64,000 bases of DNA from Daejeonella rubra (GTDB lineage: Bacteria > Bacteroidota > Bacteroidia > Sphingobacteriales > Sphingobacteriaceae). The translations under genes and the position numbers were made by a program. Positions 27,170 through 35,845 of this stretch are shown here, one piece after another. Each line of letters begins with the position of its first letter. The stretch's first letter is position 1. The stretch covers positions 1 through 64,000 of the forward strand of contig NZ_FNHH01000006.1 of the NCBI RefSeq assembly GCF_900103545.1, given 5' to 3'. Under the pieces are notes generated by a model, which had not been told where the DNA came from, searched no databases, and worked only from the letters and a program-made list of their open reading frames with translations.

Positions 27170-28117
27170 ATGTTAAACAGAAGGCATCTGAGGGTAAAAG
27201 CGTTACAGGTATTGTATTCATATCAGCAATCGCACGTGAAGGAAATATTGCCTTATGAAAAGGCTTTACTACAAAGTGTTGACAAAGTATATGAAATGTA
27301 TATCTGGTTACTATCATTGCTTGTAGAAGTAGCAGATTATAGTATAATTGATGCTGAAGAGCGTGCTAATAAGCATTTGCCATCAGAGGAAGACCTGAAT
27401 GCAAGTGTCAAGATTCAGAATAATCTCTTTATTGTTTCTTTAAAACAAAACACTGAATATCTTGCTGCAGTTAAGAAGTATAAGATATCATGGGATTTTG
27501 ATCCGGAGATCTGTAAATCCATTTTTATCACATTAAAGGCTTCAGCAGAGTATACTTCTTTCTTAAATCTTACAGAACATACTATCCAATCTGATAAAGA
27601 TATTATCAAGTATATTTTCAAAAAACTTATCCTGAAATCCCCTGGTATTGAGCAGATATTCGAAGAGAAGTTCATTAACTGGCCGGTGGATAAGGATGTT
27701 CTTCAGGCATTGGTCGCAAAAACATTCAAGAATTTTTCCAGTACAGTACCTGATGATAATAAACTTGCCCAGATCTGCCCCAATTGGGATGAAGACCGGC
27801 CTTTTATTTTGGATCTCTTTAAAAAGGTGATTGCCTTTGAAAAAGAATATCAGGAACTCATAGCCCAGAAAACTAAAAACTGGGACTCAGAAAGGATTGC
27901 ATTAATGGATACATTATTGATGCGAATGGCTATAACTGAACTTATTCATTTCTCATCCATACCTGTTAAGGTTACGATGAATGAATACATTGAAATATCA
28001 AAAGAATTCAGTACACCTAAAAGCAATTCATTTATAAACGGTATTTTAGATAAAATTTTGGCGGATCTGAAGGCTTCAGGAAAAGTTCGTAAGTCAGGAC
28101 GTGGATTAATGGAGTAA
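27170..28117 (+). CDS. nusB: Transcription antitermination protein NusB (long Bacteroidota form)
   Basis: This 315-residue protein has the NusB opening LNRRHLRVKALQVLYSY and a C-terminal NusB helical domain. That domain carries DSERIALMDTLLMRMAITEL and VKVTMNEYIEISKEFSTPKSNSFING-type segments. NusB binds rRNA leader boxA RNA with S10 in antitermination complexes. The protein is about twice the length of enterobacterial NusB because of an inserted region of about 150 residues, which is usual in this phylum. It starts the conserved run nusB, DUF1573, yajC, ybbR, coaE. Confidence 0.93.
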   Translation: MLNRRHLRVKALQVLYSYQQSHVKEILPYEKALLQSVDKVYEMYIWLLSLLVEVADYSIIDAEERANKHLPSEEDLNASVKIQNNLFIVSLKQNTEYLAAVKKYKISWDFDPEICKSIFITLKASAEYTSFLNLTEHTIQSDKDIIKYIFKKLILKSPGIEQIFEEKFINWPVDKDVLQALVAKTFKNFSSTVPDDNKLAQICPNWDEDRPFILDLFKKVIAFEKEYQELIAQKTKNWDSERIALMDTLLMRMAITELIHFSSIPVKVTMNEYIEISKEFSTPKSNSFINGILDKILADLKASGKVRKSGRGLME

Positions 28118-28173
28118 ATTTGAACAAGGATTTTCATAAATGTTATTTTGAGCAGAATAAATATTAAATAAGA

Positions 28174-28617
28174 ATGAGAAAAATTTTTTTATCAATTGCT
28201 TGTCTTGTAGTTTTAGCAGCATGCAATAATCAGAAAACAGTAGAAAGCACTGCAGATTCAAAGGAAACAAGTGAAATTGCAGCAGTTGATACATCCAATG
28301 CCCCTGCATTCAAATTCGAAAAGGAAGTATATGATTTCGGCGAAATAAAGGAAGGCGAAAAAGTAACCTATGATTTTAAATTTAAAAATATTGGTAACAG
28401 TCCTTTAATTATCAGCAGTGCAACCGCAACCTGTGGGTGTACAATTCCTGAATATCCGAAAGAACCAGTTGCACCGGGTGCTGAAGGAGTTATTCGTGTA
28501 GTATTCAATAGCGCAGGTAAACCAGGCATGCAAAACAAGATCGTTAGTATCACAGCAAATACAATACCCTCACTTACTGAGTTGAATATATTGGGTAATG
28601 TAATGGCTGCAGAATAA
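28174..28617 (+). CDS. DUF1573 domain lipoprotein
   Basis: This 147-residue protein starts with a lipoprotein signal peptide (lipobox LAAC, Cys17). An acidic, low-complexity linker follows. The DUF1573 immunoglobulin-like domain then has YDFGEIKEGEKVTYDFKFKN, the hallmark ATCGCTIPEYPKEPVAPG and FNSAGKPGMQNKIVSITAN. The family is abundant in Bacteroidota and its function is not established. It sits 56 bp after nusB and 25 bp before yajC. Confidence 0.9.
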   Translation: MRKIFLSIACLVVLAACNNQKTVESTADSKETSEIAAVDTSNAPAFKFEKEVYDFGEIKEGEKVTYDFKFKNIGNSPLIISSATATCGCTIPEYPKEPVAPGAEGVIRVVFNSAGKPGMQNKIVSITANTIPSLTELNILGNVMAAE

Positions 28618-28642
28618 TTAAAAACCAAAAAGAATATAATAT

Positions 28643-28933
28643 ATGAATATGGAACAGATCGGGCAGTTTTTACCAATGCTGCTAATTATTGTAGTGTTTT
28701 ACTTTTTTATGATACGCCCTCAAATGAAGAAGGCAAAGGATCATAAAAAGTATGTTGAAGAATTAAAAAAAGGTGATAAAGTGATCACAACATCAGGAAT
28801 ACACGGTAAAATTGTTGAAATGAATGACTCAACCTTTCTTATTGAAGTAGAGAGTGGTACAAAGATCCGTTTTGAGAAATCTTCAGTATCCTTAGAGGCT
28901 TCTAAAGCTCTTAACCAGCCAGCAGCCAAATAA
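28643..28933 (+). CDS. yajC: Preprotein translocase subunit YajC
   Basis: This 96-residue protein has one N-terminal membrane helix (about 8-26) ending in the family motif FFMIRPQMKKAKDHKKY. The cytoplasmic KKGDKVITTSGIHGKIVEM domain follows, then VESGTKIRFEKSSV. YajC associates with SecDF and the Sec translocon at the inner membrane. The first ATG at 28643 and a second at 28649 are both possible starts. SecDF itself is encoded elsewhere in this window (45247-48192). A terminator follows. Confidence 0.96.
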   Translation: MNMEQIGQFLPMLLIIVVFYFFMIRPQMKKAKDHKKYVEELKKGDKVITTSGIHGKIVEMNDSTFLIEVESGTKIRFEKSSVSLEASKALNQPAAK

Positions 28934-28955
28934 TTGTTGCGATAAATTATACGAT

Positions 28956-28984
28956 CGCCGCTTCTTTTGGAGGCGGCGTTTTTA
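28956..28984 (+). terminator. Terminator after yajC
   Basis: CGCCGC at 28956-28961 pairs with GCGGCG at 28973-28978 and the stem extends inward with wobble pairs. A T-run follows at 28979-28984. It separates yajC from ybbR, so ybbR expression needs read-through or its own promoter. Confidence 0.8.
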
Positions 28985-29015
28985 TTTAACTAAATTTGAT
29001 AAACGATAGTTAAAT

Positions 29016-29963
29016 ATGCCATTTATAAAATTCAGTAAAGTTGAACGTCGCCGAATTTCGCTTTTTTTCATCTGCCTGATATTTGCAGTTGGAGCCTGGA
29101 TGTTCTTCGCACTGTCAAACAGGTATGTTTATCAGGTTCAAACCTTGGTTCGTTATGTTAATTTTCCCGATAATAAGGCCTTTCATTCATTGCAATCCGA
29201 CACAGTAGATCTTCGGGTTGAAGGTACAGGCTGGCAATTGTTATTCTCTAAACTGAGGATAAACCCCCAATCAGTGGATGTTGACCTGGAGAAACTCAAA
29301 AAACAAACATTTATTGATCTTTCTGACCAGTTAAGTTATATAAACAGGCAATTTGAATCTACCCAGAAGGTAGTAAAAGTAAGTCCCGATACCCTTTATT
29401 TTGATTTTTCATCCCGTGCAGTAAAAAAGATCCCGATCCGTCTGAATTATAACATTCGGTTTCAGAGTCATTACGGCATCTCAGATACGATACAGATATC
29501 TCCATCCTATGTTACAGTTACCGGACCTGGAAAGGAACTTGACCAGATCGATTACTGGTATACAGATACCCTGAAATTGAAAAATATTAATAGCAATATC
29601 ACAAGTAAAATATCATTGCAGCGACCATTAAAGGCTAATATTAGCATTTATCCAAGGGTTGTCGATCTTAAGCTTATGGTTGATGAGTACACCGAAAAAG
29701 TAATTGAAGTGCCGGTAATGGTACTTAATAACACTGAATTCAGCAATGTTAAGTTGCTGCCTGATAAGGTTAAAATTACTTTTCTAACTGCATTAAGTAA
29801 TTATTCCAAAATAGAGCGGGGCGATTTTGAGGTAAATGTTGATTTAAATAATTGGAAATCAAAGGGGTATAAACAATTTCCGGTTGTAATAAGCAAGTTT
29901 CCCGACTTTTGTGAGCTGGTGAAAATTGAGCCCCAGAACCTTGATTTTATAATTCAGAAATGA
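29016..29963 (+). CDS. YbbR-like domain protein
   Basis: This 315-residue protein has one N-terminal membrane helix (about 15-35) and an extracytoplasmic region with two or more YbbR-like beta domains. Visible segments are TVDLRVEGTGWQLLFSKL, PIRLNYNIRF, ISPSYVTVTGPGKELDQIDYWYTDTLKL and VIEVPVMVLNN. In Firmicutes the related CdaR regulates a diadenylate cyclase. No cyclase gene is adjacent here, so that role should not be transferred. It overlaps coaE by four bases, indicating translational coupling. Confidence 0.88.
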   Translation: MPFIKFSKVERRRISLFFICLIFAVGAWMFFALSNRYVYQVQTLVRYVNFPDNKAFHSLQSDTVDLRVEGTGWQLLFSKLRINPQSVDVDLEKLKKQTFIDLSDQLSYINRQFESTQKVVKVSPDTLYFDFSSRAVKKIPIRLNYNIRFQSHYGISDTIQISPSYVTVTGPGKELDQIDYWYTDTLKLKNINSNITSKISLQRPLKANISIYPRVVDLKLMVDEYTEKVIEVPVMVLNNTEFSNVKLLPDKVKITFLTALSNYSKIERGDFEVNVDLNNWKSKGYKQFPVVISKFPDFCELVKIEPQNLDFIIQK

Positions 29964-30556
29964 TGCTGAAAATTGGTATAACAGGAGGGATAGGGAGCGG
30001 TAAAACAACCGTTTGTAAGGTTTTTGAGTTATTGGGAATCCCGGTGTTTTACGCTGATACTGTTGCAAAATCGATTATGCACACTGATCCTGTTTTAAAG
30101 CAAGAGATCCTGAAAACATTTGGAGAAAAATCATATTTCAGTGATGGAGAATTGAACAGACCCTATATTTCATCCATTGTTTTCAATAATGAATCAGAGC
30201 TAACTAAATTAAATGCTTTAGTTCACCCTGCTGTATTCAGGGCTTTTGATGCTTGGCTAGCCAAGCATAGTGATGCACCTTATATTATCAAGGAGGCCGC
30301 ACTTTTATTTGAAACTGAATCTTATAAAATGTGTGACTTGTCTGTTTTGGTGATTTCGCCCGAAGCTTCCCGTATTCGCAGGGTAATAGCCAGAGATGGT
30401 ATCAGCACAGAAGAAATATTGCTGAGAATGGACAGACAATTTAGTGATGAACAAAAGATAAAACTGGCAGATCATATTCTGATCAATGATGAAAGTCGCT
30501 TACTGATCCCCCAAATTCTAACTCTGCATGAGCAGTTCCTCAAGATTGGCACCTGA
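29960..30556 (+). CDS. coaE: Dephospho-CoA kinase
   Basis: This 198-residue kinase phosphorylates dephospho-CoA in the last step of coenzyme A synthesis. The P-loop is GITGGIGSGKTTV near residues 6-18. The DT(V)AK segment at about 35 and IIKEAALLFET near 110 are family features, and the length is normal. Two consecutive ATG codons (29960 and 29963) make the exact start uncertain by one residue. It overlaps ybbR and is followed directly by the MBL exonuclease gene. Confidence 0.95.
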   Translation: MMLKIGITGGIGSGKTTVCKVFELLGIPVFYADTVAKSIMHTDPVLKQEILKTFGEKSYFSDGELNRPYISSIVFNNESELTKLNALVHPAVFRAFDAWLAKHSDAPYIIKEAALLFETESYKMCDLSVLVISPEASRIRRVIARDGISTEEILLRMDRQFSDEQKIKLADHILINDESRLLIPQILTLHEQFLKIGT

Positions 30557-30557
30557 G

Positions 30558-31508
30558 ATGATCATCGAAGATTTTTTAATACTAACTGACAATGGATTGT
30601 ATTGCCGTATTGGTAATTTTTACCTTGATCCAAAACACGCTGTTGAACATGCAGTCATATCTCATGCACATGGTGATCATGCGGTAAGAGGGAATGTCAA
30701 TGTGTATTGTACGGCTGCTAGTGCCGCAATTATACAGCACAGATACCATAAGCAGGCGGGAAAGAACTTTTTGATCTATTCATGGTCTGATATTTTTGAT
30801 TTGAACGGGGTTAAGATCAGTTTTATACCTGCTGGTCATATACTGGGGTCGGCCCAGATTCTATTAGAGTACTTAGGCATAAGATACTTATATACAGGAG
30901 ATTATAAACTACAGGAAGATCCAACTTGTGAAAGGATTGAATTTGTGAAAGCAGATGTATTGATCACTGAAACTACTTTTGCTGATCCATCTGTGAAGCA
31001 CCCGGATGCGGTTGACGAGATCATTAAACTGAATGCATTTAATCATAATGTATTGCTTGGAGCCTATTCATTAGGTAAGGCACAAAGGTTGTCCAGACTG
31101 ATCTCAGACCATTGTCCGCAACGCAGTACACTCGTACATCATTCAATTTTCAGCCTGAATAAGCTCTATGAATCTTTTGGGTTTAGCCCGGGTAAATATG
31201 AGCTTTATAATAGAAAGCAAATGAAACAACCTGATCAGAATCTGGTTTATATTATTCCACCTTTAACCTTCAATAGCTATATTAGAGCAAAGAATGTGGT
31301 AAGGGCATTTGCTTCTGGCTGGATGAAACTGCAAATGAATAACGATCTTCAGTTGCTGATCTCTGATCATGTTGACTGGGATGATATAATTACTATGCTA
31401 AAAGAGGTAGAGCCAAGACAAGTTTGGACACTTCATGGTAATGGAACCTATCTAAAGGAACATTTTAAAGGTAAGTTATTGGTTAAATTACTGAATAATG
31501 CTGATTGA
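30558..31508 (+). CDS. MBL-fold/beta-CASP exonuclease (DNA ligase-associated type)
   Basis: This protein of about 316 residues is a metallo-beta-lactamase fold nuclease. I chose the ATG at 30558, one base after the coaE stop, over a longer frame from 30528. Metal ligands are in SHAHGDHAVRGN, AGHILGSAQILLEY, YTGDYK and ITETTFADP, and the beta-CASP-like region follows (LLGAYSLGKAQRLSRLI). It resembles the putative exonuclease that usually lies beside an ATP-dependent DNA ligase and a DEXH helicase. Neither partner is nearby here. The C-terminus overlaps the next small gene by 11 bases. Confidence 0.85.
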   Translation: MIIEDFLILTDNGLYCRIGNFYLDPKHAVEHAVISHAHGDHAVRGNVNVYCTAASAAIIQHRYHKQAGKNFLIYSWSDIFDLNGVKISFIPAGHILGSAQILLEYLGIRYLYTGDYKLQEDPTCERIEFVKADVLITETTFADPSVKHPDAVDEIIKLNAFNHNVLLGAYSLGKAQRLSRLISDHCPQRSTLVHHSIFSLNKLYESFGFSPGKYELYNRKQMKQPDQNLVYIIPPLTFNSYIRAKNVVRAFASGWMKLQMNNDLQLLISDHVDWDDIITMLKEVEPRQVWTLHGNGTYLKEHFKGKLLVKLLNNAD

Positions 31509-31656
31509 AAATATTGATTACTACCTGGATGAGGAGGGAGATCTTGTTTTTACTGAAGCTTACCATTTGAAAAGAGGGAATTGCTGTAAAAACAAATGCA
31601 GACACTGTCCCTGGAAATATGGTCAGGATACTAATCAGACAGAGAAGGATAAATAG
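31498..31656 (+). CDS. DUF5522-type small cysteine-rich protein
   Basis: This 52-residue protein is too short for routine ORF calling but looks real. It starts with MLIENIDYYLDEEGDLVFTE and then has AYHLKRGNCCKNKCRHCPW, with four cysteines as CC-x3-C-x2-C. This matches the small DUF5522 family of Bacteroidota and Proteobacteria. The motif could bind zinc or an iron-sulfur cluster, but that is not established. It overlaps the end of the exonuclease gene by 11 bases, which points to translational coupling in the coaE operon. Confidence 0.8.
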   Translation: MLIENIDYYLDEEGDLVFTEAYHLKRGNCCKNKCRHCPWKYGQDTNQTEKDK

Positions 31657-31730
31657 AATGCTTTTTTGCAAATTTGTTGGTATTCCTGGCTGTCAAAATT
31701 CTTAAACAAAATTGAAATTGTATATCATAC

Positions 31731-32180
31731 ATGGAAATAGAGAAGGAAATTTATAGTAATAAGTTTGAGAATAATCACCAGAAGGCAATCATTAATCTGA
31801 TCTATACGTATGGCTGGATAACTAATTTACTTAGGAAACAGCTTAATAAATATAAAATAACCCTTCAGCAATACAATATCCTGCGAATTTTACGCGGACA
31901 ACACCCGAATCCGGCAACGATCAATATGCTGAAAGAGCGAATGCTGGATAAGATGTCGGATGCCTCCAGAATTGTTGATCGCCTGGTACAAAAGGAGCTG
32001 GTTAAACGATGTATCAATAGCAAAGACCGGCGGGCAGTGGATATTCTGATCACAACCAAAGGTTTGGACCTTCTTCTTAAATTAGATGTGGAAATGTCGT
32101 CTAAAAACATCCTCGACAAAAATATCAGTACTACAGAAGCAGGGGTATTGAGCGATCTGCTTGATAAAATGAGGGGATAG
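31731..32180 (+). CDS. MarR family transcriptional regulator
   Basis: This 149-residue winged-helix regulator has the MarR layout. An N-terminal dimer helix is followed by LQQYNILRILRGQHPNPATINMLKERM, a recognition region MSDASRIVDRLVQKELVKR, then a wing with NSKDRRAVDILITTKGLDLL and a C-terminal helix. No ligand clue is visible. It is 74 bp after the DUF5522 gene on the same strand and ends convergent to the ZIP transporter gene. Confidence 0.92.
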   Translation: MEIEKEIYSNKFENNHQKAIINLIYTYGWITNLLRKQLNKYKITLQQYNILRILRGQHPNPATINMLKERMLDKMSDASRIVDRLVQKELVKRCINSKDRRAVDILITTKGLDLLLKLDVEMSSKNILDKNISTTEAGVLSDLLDKMRG

Positions 32181-32228
32181 ACAAAAGTTGACTTTATGCC
32201 TCAGCGATTTTTTTTAACAGAATTTCAC

Positions 32229-32942
32229 TTAGTGCATAAAAAAACCTGCCAGGGCAATACTTACTCCAAGAAGAACCGCAACGATCTTTTTTAAATTAAA
32301 TTTATGATCAACGCTCGATTCGAATAATATGGTTGTAGAAATATGGAGGAATATTCCGATCACCACACCCATTATTCTGTCGAAATAAACTTCAATATTG
32401 CCGATGGAGCCTTGTCCGATCTCGAAGCTCAGCCAGTAGCCTAAAGGACTCATCAGTGCAAATAGTATCAAAAGTGATGTGACTGAGCCTTTACTTAATT
32501 TATTCTCTAATAGAACGCTTCCTAATGCGAATGCGGCCGGGATATGGTGTAAAGCAATTCCGTAAACAAGTTCTTTATGCTGTCCCTGAGCTAATGGCAT
32601 ACCCTCAAGAAATGCATGTAAGCAAAGGCTGATCATTATCCCGAAAGGGAAAATATAGTGTTTATGGCTGTGTTTGTGAATATGTCCATGTTCAATTCCC
32701 TCAGAAAATTGCTCCATTAATATCTGAAGAAGAAATCCGCCAAGTATATACAAACCGATTTGCGGATTTCCCGAAGAATAAACGTCGGGCATCAGATGCA
32801 ATACTGTTATTGCGAATAAATAGGCGCCACTAAAAGACAATACCAGTTTTAAACGGTTCGAATTATCTTTTTTGAATAGAAATATTCCCAGTCCGCCCAA
32901 TAAAGAACTGCTGAAAAGAAGTATCAGTTCCCAGGTTTCCAT
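32229..32942 (-). CDS. ZIP family metal transporter
   Basis: This 237-residue inner-membrane protein has seven to eight predicted helices and a His-rich cytoplasmic loop (HGHIHKHSHKHY near 90-101), typical of ZIP zinc/iron transporters. The metal-path segments LCLHAFLEGMPLAQG and GIALHHIPAAFALGS carry the conserved His and Glu or Pro residues of helices 4 and 5. Its start overlaps the PAP2 gene by 19 bases. The physiological metal is not resolved. Confidence 0.9.
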   Translation of the reverse strand: METWELILLFSSSLLGGLGIFLFKKDNSNRLKLVLSFSGAYLFAITVLHLMPDVYSSGNPQIGLYILGGFLLQILMEQFSEGIEHGHIHKHSHKHYIFPFGIMISLCLHAFLEGMPLAQGQHKELVYGIALHHIPAAFALGSVLLENKLSKGSVTSLLILFALMSPLGYWLSFEIGQGSIGNIEVYFDRIMGVVIGIFLHISTTILFESSVDHKFNLKKIVAVLLGVSIALAGFFMH

Positions 32943-33505
32943 GATTTGAATGTTTTGCTTGTCAATAAAATTGTACCCATAATATACCCTATCATTCCCC
33001 CAAGTATTGCCCCTGCAAGGATATCAACAGGATAGTGGACCCCAACATAGATCTGTGCGAAACTTATGGATGCTGCCCAGAATAATCCCAATGGCAAGAT
33101 CATCTTCCATTTGGGGTAGAACATCACTATTAAAAATGCAGCTAGTCCAAAATGATTAGTTGCATGTGACGATGGAAAACTATAGCCGCTGCCACAGGCA
33201 ATGATGTTTTTTACATCAGCCTTAATATCAGGGTCATTGCAGGGCCTGAGCCTTTGAACACTTGGTTTTACAATAGACGAGGAAAAAAAATCAGTGAATC
33301 CGAAGGTCAAACCCAGAAATAATATCATTATCCAGCCCTGTTTCCCATAATTACGGATAAAAAACACAATGATGAAAAGATATAAAGGCGTCCAGAAAAA
33401 ACGATTTCTGAGAGCAGGCATAAGCCAATCAAAAAAAGGATTGTTTAAACCATGGTTGATGGCAAAAAAGAGATTCTGATCAAACTGAATTAATTGTTCA
33501 AGCAT
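32924..33505 (-). CDS. PAP2 superfamily phosphatase
   Basis: This 193-residue membrane phosphatase has five to six helices. The acid-phosphatase motifs are visible: KPSVQRLRP near 80, SFPSSHATNHFG near 110 and YVGVHYPVD near 155 with the catalytic His. The Arg usually found five residues before that His is Gln here (AQIYVGVH). Likely substrates are lipid phosphates such as undecaprenyl pyrophosphate or phosphatidate. It overlaps the methyltransferase and ZIP genes at its two ends, so the three form one tight minus-strand unit. Confidence 0.9.
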   Translation of the reverse strand: MLEQLIQFDQNLFFAINHGLNNPFFDWLMPALRNRFFWTPLYLFIIVFFIRNYGKQGWIMILFLGLTFGFTDFFSSSIVKPSVQRLRPCNDPDIKADVKNIIACGSGYSFPSSHATNHFGLAAFLIVMFYPKWKMILPLGLFWAASISFAQIYVGVHYPVDILAGAILGGMIGYIMGTILLTSKTFKSWKPGN

Positions 33506-34235
33506 TATCTTTTTGGCAAATGAATATTAAACGGTCAGATTTGTTTTCATCGAAAGGATTTAATGCATAATCACCAAAGTGATTTAAAATCTTGAATCCG
33601 CTTTTTTCAAACATTCTTTCAAAGTCGCCTTTTGTGAAGGCTTTTACTTCTTCCTTAAATGCAAAATCTTTATTCTTATGCTCAAAAGAAATGCTTTTGA
33701 TTATTTTTCCATTCGCGATCTTCTTACTGATATAAAAATCTATACCATCAACATGCTTCACTTCCTGATGTGCAAGATTTCGCATGATCTTTTCGCTGTT
33801 AAAATAATCCAGAACTAATATGCCCGATTTTTTTAATGATTTATGGAATGCTTTGAGGGCCTTAACATGATCTTTTTCGGTTTCAAAGTATCCGAAACTA
33901 GTAAAAAGGTTGAAGGCAATATTGAAATAGTTAATATAAAATGTATACCGCATATCATGTACATAGAACTGAAGGTTCTCGTTCTCAAATTGCTGGGCAA
34001 ATTTTATACTTGCATTTGAAAGATCAATGCCCGTAACATCATATCCTTTTTTATTCAGGTACACAGAATGTCTTCCACGGCCACATGCAATATCAAGCAG
34101 CTGAAAGTTTTCTGCTGGCTTTAGAAATGCGCAAAGATTATCTATAAAGAATTCAGCTTCTTCGTCATTTCTTTGATGATATAAGATATGGTAATAGGGG
34201 GAACTAAACCAGTTTTGAAACCATTTTTTTGGCAT
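33498..34235 (-). CDS. Class I SAM-dependent methyltransferase
   Basis: This 245-residue protein has the Rossmann-type methyltransferase motif I LLDIACGRGRHSVYLNKKG near 43-61. Motif II follows in VTGIDLSNASIKFAQ, and the acidic FNLFTSFGYFE segment follows later. No membrane or signal segment is seen. It is the first gene of a three-gene unit with PAP2 and ZIP proteins, overlapping PAP2 by eight bases. The acceptor (small molecule, lipid or nucleic acid) cannot be predicted. Confidence 0.9.
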   Translation of the reverse strand: MPKKWFQNWFSSPYYHILYHQRNDEEAEFFIDNLCAFLKPAENFQLLDIACGRGRHSVYLNKKGYDVTGIDLSNASIKFAQQFENENLQFYVHDMRYTFYINYFNIAFNLFTSFGYFETEKDHVKALKAFHKSLKKSGILVLDYFNSEKIMRNLAHQEVKHVDGIDFYISKKIANGKIIKSISFEHKNKDFAFKEEVKAFTKGDFERMFEKSGFKILNHFGDYALNPFDENKSDRLIFICQKDNA

Positions 34236-34307
34236 ATGCAGGTATCAGTATTATACTGCAAATATATACATTTACCTTTTTACAGTTCGTGTATACAATG
34301 GATTTGT

Positions 34308-34315
34308 TATTTTTG
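34308..34315 (+). promoter_or_regulatory. Promoter -7 element for glmM
   Basis: TATTTTTG matches the TAnnTTTG element and lies 18 bp before the GTG start of glmM, implying a leader of about 12 nt. A -33 TTTG at proper spacing was not found. Confidence 0.45.
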
Positions 34316-34333
34316 GGTCTTTAATCATATAAT

Positions 34334-35725
34334 GTGGCTTTAATAAAATCAATCTCAGGAATCAGAGGTACAATAGGTGGAATGGCAGGCAACGGTTTAA
34401 CACCGCCTGACATCATTAAATTTACCGCAGCCTACGGTCAATGGGTAATCGCGAATACCGGAAAGAAGAAAATTGTAATCGGCAGGGATGCCAGGATATC
34501 TGGCGAGATGGTCAGAAATTTAGTCGTAGGAACTCTTCAGAGCATCGGGATCGATGTTGTGGATCTCGGACTTTCAACTACTCCAACCGTAGAGGTAGCC
34601 GTTCCTGATGAAAATGCAGGTGGGGGGATCATTCTTACAGCGAGTCATAACCCAAAGCAATGGAATGCTTTAAAACTGCTTAATGAAAAAGGAGAGTTTA
34701 TTTCTGATCTGGATGGACAGTGGGTTTTAACAATGGCTGAAAAGACTGATCTTGAGTATGCTGAGGTAAACGATCTGGGTACAGTGGTTTATGATGATAG
34801 CTATCTTCAGAAACATATTGATAAAGTTCTGGCTTTGCCACTTGTTGATGTGGATGCCATTCGTAAGGCAGATTTTAAGGTAGTGATCGACTGTGTTAAT
34901 TCATCGGGAGGCATTTTTGTTCCTGCGTTGCTAAAAGCATTAGGAGTGAATACTGTTCATGAACTTTACTGTGAACCCAACGGTGAATTTCCTCATAATC
35001 CTGAACCTCTTCCGGAAAATCTGATTGATCTGTCACGTGAAGTAGTTTCCAAAAAGGCCGATCTTGGTATTGCCGTTGATCCGGATGTTGATCGCTTGTG
35101 TTTTGTTTGTGAAGATGGTTCTATGTTTGGAGAGGAATATACTCTTGTTGCAGTGTCTGACTATGTTTTAAAGCATACTCCCGGAAATACTGTTTCAAAT
35201 TTATCTTCCACACGTGCTTTGAGGGATGTTACTGAATCTGCGGGATGCACTTATACTGCAGCAGCAGTTGGTGAGGTAAACGTGGTCAATGTAATGAAGG
35301 AAACCAATGCGATAATAGGTGGAGAAGGTAATGGAGGGGTAATTTATCCCGAATCTCATTATGGCCGTGATGCCCTGGTTGGGATCGCCTTGTTTTTAAG
35401 CCATCTGGCTAAAAAAGGTCAGACTGTTTCTGTTCTGAGAGCATCTTATCCTGCTTACTTTATATCGAAGAATAAGATCACACTAACGCCTGAGATGGAT
35501 ATCGATGCATTGCTTGCCGAAGTTGAAAAACGATACGAAAATCAGCCTCATAGTACAATTGACGGATTGAAAATTGAATTTGATAAGCAATGGGTACATC
35601 TTAGAAGGTCGAATACAGAGCCTATAATCAGGATATACTCTGAAGGTAGTTCAGAAACTGTTGCAAACAATCTGGCTCAAAAAATAATATCAGATATAAA
35701 AGAAATATTAAGGCTGACTGAATAG
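34334..35725 (+). CDS. glmM: Phosphoglucosamine mutase
   Basis: This 463-residue alpha-D-phosphohexomutase converts glucosamine-6-phosphate to glucosamine-1-phosphate for peptidoglycan and LPS precursor synthesis. The phosphoserine loop TASHNPKQWNALK is near residue 96. The metal loop DPDVDRL is near 250, the sugar loop GGEGNGGVIYP near 330 and the phosphate loop RRSNTEPIIRIYSE near 430. The start is GTG. An ATG two bases upstream is out of frame, and the protein begins at the usual family start (ALIKSISGIRGTIGG). The sequence is closer to GlmM than to general phosphomannomutases, but the two are hard to separate by eye. Confidence 0.88.
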   Translation: MALIKSISGIRGTIGGMAGNGLTPPDIIKFTAAYGQWVIANTGKKKIVIGRDARISGEMVRNLVVGTLQSIGIDVVDLGLSTTPTVEVAVPDENAGGGIILTASHNPKQWNALKLLNEKGEFISDLDGQWVLTMAEKTDLEYAEVNDLGTVVYDDSYLQKHIDKVLALPLVDVDAIRKADFKVVIDCVNSSGGIFVPALLKALGVNTVHELYCEPNGEFPHNPEPLPENLIDLSREVVSKKADLGIAVDPDVDRLCFVCEDGSMFGEEYTLVAVSDYVLKHTPGNTVSNLSSTRALRDVTESAGCTYTAAAVGEVNVVNVMKETNAIIGGEGNGGVIYPESHYGRDALVGIALFLSHLAKKGQTVSVLRASYPAYFISKNKITLTPEMDIDALLAEVEKRYENQPHSTIDGLKIEFDKQWVHLRRSNTEPIIRIYSEGSSETVANNLAQKIISDIKEILRLTE

Positions 35726-35845
35726 TCTTTTTAACAATTATTTAATATCGCTTAAATTCAGGAGCGAAAAACTCTCTTCATGTTTGCATACGTTTTAACC
35801 AATGGCTTATGCAAGCTCTTTATTCGTTTATTATAATTTTTAGAA

